The notes under the pieces are model-generated. The model saw only the letters and a program-made list of their open reading frames with translations, did not search any database and had not been told where the DNA came from. From Burkholderia sp. SRS-46 (GTDB taxonomy: Bacteria > Pseudomonadota > Gammaproteobacteria > Burkholderiales > Burkholderiaceae), in NCBI RefSeq assembly GCF_004343775.1, contig NZ_PTXL01000007.1, positions 434,001-498,000 on the forward strand: a stretch of 64,000 nt of DNA. Reading direction: 5' to 3'. Made by a program: the position numbers and the translations under genes. Shown here in pieces: positions 60,444 through 64,000 of the stretch (position 1 is its first letter; every line of letters begins with the position of its first letter).

Positions 60444-61100
60444 TCAGGCGCCGGGCACGGGCGCCATGTCGACGAGCCGGTTGCTCATCACGTAGAAGGT
60501 CAGCTCCGCGTTGTTCGACAGCCGCATCTTCTCGAGCAGCCGCGTGCGGTAGACGCTCACCGTCTTCACCGACAGCGACAGCGTGTGCGCGATGTCGGTG
60601 AGCCGCTTGCCGGACGCGAGCATGCACAGCGTCTGGTATTCGCGGTCCGACAGCTTCTCGTGCGGCAGCGGTTCGTTCTCGAACGACACGTATTCGGCGA
60701 GCGCCTCGGCCATCGCCGGGCTCACGTACTTGCGGCCCGCGGCGACTTGCTGGATCGCGGAAATCATCTGCGCGGCGTTCACCGTCTTCGACAGGTAGCC
60801 GGCCGCGCCCGCCTTCAGCGCGCGCACCGCGTACTGATCCTCGCGGTACATCGAGAACATCAGCACCGGCGTGCGCGACAGCTTGCGCTTGAGGCGCTTG
60901 AGCACCTCGATGCCGTTCATGTCGGTGAGCGAGATGTCGAGCAGGATCACGTCGAATTCGCGTTTGTCGACGGCCGCCATCGCTTCGCCGCCGGTTTCCG
61001 CCTCGGTGACTTCCCGGGCGATCCCGCGGTCGATCAGCAGCTGGCGAATGCCTTGCCGGACGATCGCGTGGTCGTCCACGAGCAGGATATGCAGGCTCAT
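60444..61100 (-). CDS. NarL/FixJ-type response regulator
   Basis: The 218-residue regulator has a receiver with phospho-acceptor Asp55 (ILLDISLTDMNG) and the usual Thr/Ser and Lys positions (LMFSMYRED, YLSKTVN). A LuxR-type helix-turn-helix (LSDREYQTLCMLASGKRLTDIAHTLSLSVKTVSVYRTRLLEK) fills about 145-205. It lies 7 bp after the kinase gene 61108-61929, clearly its partner. Confidence 0.9.
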   Translation of the reverse strand: MSLHILLVDDHAIVRQGIRQLLIDRGIAREVTEAETGGEAMAAVDKREFDVILLDISLTDMNGIEVLKRLKRKLSRTPVLMFSMYREDQYAVRALKAGAAGYLSKTVNAAQMISAIQQVAAGRKYVSPAMAEALAEYVSFENEPLPHEKLSDREYQTLCMLASGKRLTDIAHTLSLSVKTVSVYRTRLLEKMRLSNNAELTFYVMSNRLVDMAPVPGA

Positions 61101-61107
61101 GGCGACC

Positions 61108-61929
61108 TCACGAAAGCGATGCGCGGCGGGCCGTTGCCGGCGCCGCGAACAGGGCATCCCACGCGAAGCGTGCGGCGAGCCGGGTGCCGCGGCCGGTGGC
61201 CGGCTCGCTCAGCTCGAAGCCGCCGCCGAACGCCTCGCAGCGCGCGCGCATGCCGGCGAGGCCATAGCCGTGGCGGTGCGCGCGGGAGAAACCGGTCCCA
61301 TCATCGGTAACGATCAGCGACAGGAAGGCGCCGTCCGCTTCGATCCGCACATCGGCCGACGTCGCGCGTGCGTGCTTCGCGACATTCGACAGCGCTTCCT
61401 GCGCGACGCGGAAGATCGCGAGCGCGCCGGGGCCCGCGAGCTGCGGCAGGCGCGCGTCGGCGGCGCACACGAAGCTCGTGCGCAGGCCGCTGCGCTCCGC
61501 GTAGCTGGCAACCCACGCCGACAGCGCGCCGACGAGGCCGCCGTCGAGCGCCGGCGTGTCCTGCTCGTCGATCAGCCGGCGGTTCGCGTCGGTCGCCGCG
61601 TCGAGTGCGCGCAGCGCGAGGTCGAGTGCGCGGCGGCAGCCTTCGGGTGCGTCGGCGGGCAGCCAGGTATCGACGTTCGCGAGCGCGAAACGCGCGGCGG
61701 TGAGTTCGGCGCCGAGCCCGTCGTGCAGCTCGCCGGCCAGATGGCGGCGGGCCGCTTCGTCGGCGGCCAGCAGGGCGGTGGACAGTTCGGCAATCCGCGC
61801 GTCGAGCGCGTCGCGGCTCGTGGCGGTCGTGAGGCGGGACCGGGTGGTGGAGGGGGCACATGCCGGCGCAGGCTGCTGCGACGGGAACGGGGCGTGGGCG
61901 CCTTCGGGCGCGTTAAGCGACGTATCCAT
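61108..61929 (-). CDS. Soluble HisKA_3-type sensor histidine kinase
   Basis: The 273-residue kinase has the HisKA_3 dimerisation helix with His69 in LAGELHDGLGAELTAARF and a C-terminal HATPase_c domain (VAQEALSNVAKHARA, VTDDGTGFS, GYGLAGMRAR). It has no membrane segment and no recognisable sensor domain; the first 50 residues are low-complexity. The signal could come from another protein. The ATG at 61929 is chosen over a longer frame of basic low-complexity sequence. It is coupled to the regulator. Confidence 0.85.
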   Translation of the reverse strand: MDTSLNAPEGAHAPFPSQQPAPACAPSTTRSRLTTATSRDALDARIAELSTALLAADEAARRHLAGELHDGLGAELTAARFALANVDTWLPADAPEGCRRALDLALRALDAATDANRRLIDEQDTPALDGGLVGALSAWVASYAERSGLRTSFVCAADARLPQLAGPGALAIFRVAQEALSNVAKHARATSADVRIEADGAFLSLIVTDDGTGFSRAHRHGYGLAGMRARCEAFGGGFELSEPATGRGTRLAARFAWDALFAAPATARRASLS

Positions 61930-62289
61930 GACTCTCCCTGTTGTCAGAAAGCGATTCAGACGCCGATCGGCGGCGCGTGCCGGAGGCTGCTTCGAGGGCG
62001 GCCTCCTAGTCGGCAATTGTCACGCACCAGGGTAACAAAATTTACATCTTGTAACACATTGATCCGACCCTTCAGTGCGCGTCCGGATTACAGCCGCGCG
62101 CCGCGCATCATATCTCAAAATTTCGCGAAAGGTCATAGCGGACGGCCATTTAAGGGTAAATGTGAATAATCCGACCGAACCTGTTGTAGGAAAAACACTG
62201 ACACGCGAGCGCGGGGTTGCGCCGTATCCAAATGTAACTATTTGAGATTAGATCCTCGTCGATTGTTACGAATTAGCCAAGTACCTCCG
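61930..62289. promoter_or_regulatory. AT-rich regulatory gap upstream of the kinase gene
   Basis: The stretch 62030-62290 is clearly lower in GC than its flanks. It holds the inverted repeat TTACA-tct-TGTAA at 62042-62054 and a second TGTAAC...GTTACG pair at about 62233-62270. No protein-like frame is seen. It is likely the promoter region of the two-component operon; an unannotated small RNA cannot be excluded. Confidence 0.35.
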
Positions 62290-62319
62290 CAAAAAAAAAC
62301 CGGAGCTTTCGCTCCGGTT
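62290..62319 (-). terminator. Rho-independent terminator of fpr
   Basis: On minus, AACCGGAGC and GCTCCGGTT form a 9-bp stem with a GAAA tetraloop, followed by a run of eight or more Ts. It lies 29 bp after the fpr stop. Confidence 0.92.
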
Positions 62320-62348
62320 CTTGATGATGCACAAATTTCGGGGGCGGA

Positions 62349-63119
62349 TCAGTCGACGAACGCGCGCTCGATCACGTAGTGGCCCGGCGCGCTGTTCTTG
62401 CCTTCGACGAGGCCGGCCTGCTTCAGCAGGTCGGTCGTGTCCTTCAGCATCGCGGTGCTGCCGCACAGCATCACGCGGTCGTGTTCCGGCGAGAACGGCG
62501 GCACGTCGAGATCGGTGAACAGCTTGCCCGTCGCGATCAGGTCGGTGATCCGGCCTTCGTTCTCGAACTCCTCGCGGGTGACCGTCGGGTAGTAGACGAG
62601 CTTGTCCTTGATGATGTCGCCGAGGTACTCGTGGCCCGGCAGGTCGTGCTTGATGTAGTCCATGTACGCGAGCTCGCCCTTCAGGCGGCAGGTGTGCGTC
62701 AGGATGACCTTGTCGAAGCGTTCGTAGATGTCCGGATCGCGGATGATCGACATGAACGGCGCGAGGCCCGTGCCCGTCGACAGCATCCACAGCGTCTTGC
62801 CGGGCAGCAGGTTGTCGGCGACGAGCGTGCCGGTCGGCTTCTTGCCGATCAGCACCGTGTCGCCCACCTTCAGGTGCTGCAGGCGCGACGTCAGCGGGCC
62901 GTTCTGGACCTTGATGCTGAAGAACTCGAGGTGCTCCTCGTAGTTCGGGCTGACGATGCTGTAGGCGCGTGCGAGCGGCTTGCCGTCGACCTCGAGGCCG
63001 ACCATCGTGAATTCGCCGTTGTTGAAGCGCAGGCTCGGCTCACGGCTGCAGGTGAAGCTGAAAAGCGTGTCGGTCCAGTGGTGGACGGATTGGACGGTGG
63101 CGGTGTCGTATTTGCTCAT
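62349..63119 (-). CDS. fpr: Ferredoxin-NADP+ reductase
   Basis: This FAD enzyme transfers electrons between NADPH and ferredoxin or flavodoxin. FAD-binding RAYSIVSPNYE and NADP-binding STGTGLAPFMSIIRD are present, and the C-terminal end HYVIERAFVD matches the bacterial subclass. The length is 256 residues. The ATG at 63119 is preferred to a longer frame. It is a single gene with its own terminator. Confidence 0.94.
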   Translation of the reverse strand: MSKYDTATVQSVHHWTDTLFSFTCSREPSLRFNNGEFTMVGLEVDGKPLARAYSIVSPNYEEHLEFFSIKVQNGPLTSRLQHLKVGDTVLIGKKPTGTLVADNLLPGKTLWMLSTGTGLAPFMSIIRDPDIYERFDKVILTHTCRLKGELAYMDYIKHDLPGHEYLGDIIKDKLVYYPTVTREEFENEGRITDLIATGKLFTDLDVPPFSPEHDRVMLCGSTAMLKDTTDLLKQAGLVEGKNSAPGHYVIERAFVD

Positions 63120-63332
63120 GGCTTTGAAAACGGACGCGCGTCGCGGACGCGTGTAACGGGCGAAAAACGAGGGCGTCGGCCCGATCAGCGGATCGGCCGG
63201 CGGCGCGCCGAACACGCGCCTTCTCTGTGTCAGACGATCAGAGAACTGTTTATTTTACCCTGCTTGCGTGCTTCGCGTGCTTGACCGGGGCCGATGCGCG
63301 GATTTCGCGCAACGTTTCATTTCAAAATGCTT

Positions 63333-63980
63333 TCAGCGATCGGCGGCGAGCTTCGCGCCGAGGCCGACGAGCGCGGCACCGCACAGCGCGTCGAGCGGGC
63401 GGCGCACGTGCCGGTAGCCGCGCTGCGCGCGCGGGCTCGCGAACAGGTACGCGACGCTGCAATACCAGCCGATCGACATCGAGCCGATCGTCAGCAGCGC
63501 CGCGCCGTCGAACCACAGCGGCACGTGCGCGGGCAGCATCGCCGCGAACACGCTGGTCCAGAACGCGCACGACTTCGGGTTCGTCAGGCAGGTGAACAGC
63601 CCCGTGCGGTACGCGCGCAGGTAGTCGCGCGCCTGCGGCGCGGGCAGCGCGGCCGATACCGTATCGGCGGCGGCCGGGGCCGGATCGCGCCGCGTGCTCG
63701 AACGCAGCAGCTTGCAGCCGAAATAGACGAGGTACACGGCGCCGCCGATCCGGATCGTCTCGTACAGCCATTCGACCTGGTGCAGCACGGCCGCGAGGCC
63801 GAGCATCGCGAGCGTCGCCCAGGTGACCGACGCGGTGCCGACGCCGAGCGCCGACACGGCGCCGAGGCTGCGCCGGCCGGCGAGCGACAGCTGCGAAATC
63901 ATGAAGATGTTGGGCCCGGGCGTGACGAGCGCGACGAGGTAGACGGCGGCGATTTGCAGCAGGATCGGCAGGTAGCTCAT
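63333..63980 (-). CDS. LysE/RhtB-family amino acid exporter
   Basis: The 215-residue membrane protein has about six hydrophobic segments, with the family start VYLVALVTPGPNIFMISQLSLAGRR and the central GLFTCLTNPKSCAFW. It probably exports an amino acid or related compound; the substrate is unknown. The ATG at 63980 lies 20 bp from the window edge. Confidence 0.88.
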   Translation of the reverse strand: MSYLPILLQIAAVYLVALVTPGPNIFMISQLSLAGRRSLGAVSALGVGTASVTWATLAMLGLAAVLHQVEWLYETIRIGGAVYLVYFGCKLLRSSTRRDPAPAAADTVSAALPAPQARDYLRAYRTGLFTCLTNPKSCAFWTSVFAAMLPAHVPLWFDGAALLTIGSMSIGWYCSVAYLFASPRAQRGYRHVRRPLDALCGAALVGLGAKLAADR

Positions 63981-64000
63981 GGCGGCGCGGGCGTGGGACG

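Overview
The window is a stretch of primary chromosome from a beta-proteobacterium. High GC content, codon use and gene order (mreBCD-mrdA, gatCAB, regBA, hslVU, dksA, xerC-dapF-lpxL-metK, a fliFGHIJK cluster) point to Burkholderia in the strict sense, probably the B. cepacia complex. Assignment below genus is inference from protein content. No prophage, insertion sequence, tRNA, rRNA or CRISPR array was found.

Layout. 1-4451 (minus): cell-shape operon mreB-mreC-mreD-mrdA, with mrdA cut by the left edge. 4816-8150 (plus): gatC-gatA-gatB. 8263-9928: polyphosphate kinase 2 and exonuclease III. 10022-12267: a zinc alcohol dehydrogenase divergent from an AraC regulator. 12278-16510 (minus): an M48-like protein, AmpG permease, metW and metX, the last behind a SAM-II-like riboswitch. 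16752-19745: a large autotransporter. 19884-22221: slmA, a HAD nucleotidase and argB. 22762-24667: redox-type two-component pair RegB/RegA. 25230-33336 (minus): hslVU, dksA, a His-rich COG0523 GTPase, rlmI, xerC, a DUF484 gene and dapF. 33506-33917: ruins of a HigBA toxin-antitoxin pair. 33937-36275: lpxL divergent from metK, the latter behind a second SAM-II-like riboswitch. 36347-44243: mixed metabolic and hypothetical genes (PhyH dioxygenase, aldo/keto reductase, EamA transporter, SrkA kinase, coniferyl aldehyde dehydrogenase). 44957-46594: GMC alcohol dehydrogenase. 46612-56663: flagellar genes, fliFGHIJK on minus and fliE, fliST and a second fliK plus an flhB C-terminal paralogue on plus. 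56803-63980: Fur-box PepSY protein, XdhC, APC permease, a NarL-type two-component pair, ferredoxin-NADP reductase and a LysE exporter.

How the genes work together. metX/metW make activated homoserine for methionine, and metK turns methionine into SAM. Both transcripts carry what I read as an H-type pseudoknot of the SAM-II class with an extra inserted hairpin. In both, the conserved 3-prime strand of the aptamer can pair with downstream RNA that would otherwise cover the ribosome binding site. This would shut off synthesis of SAM and of its precursor when SAM is plentiful. It is the most interesting signal in the window. Other points of note are a metalloprotease-like protein whose HExxH motif reads HGIAH, a DksA with one of four zinc cysteines, a decayed HigBA pair, a FliK/FlhB-C paralogue pair, and good matches to sigma-28, sigma-32 and Fur sites at the expected genes.
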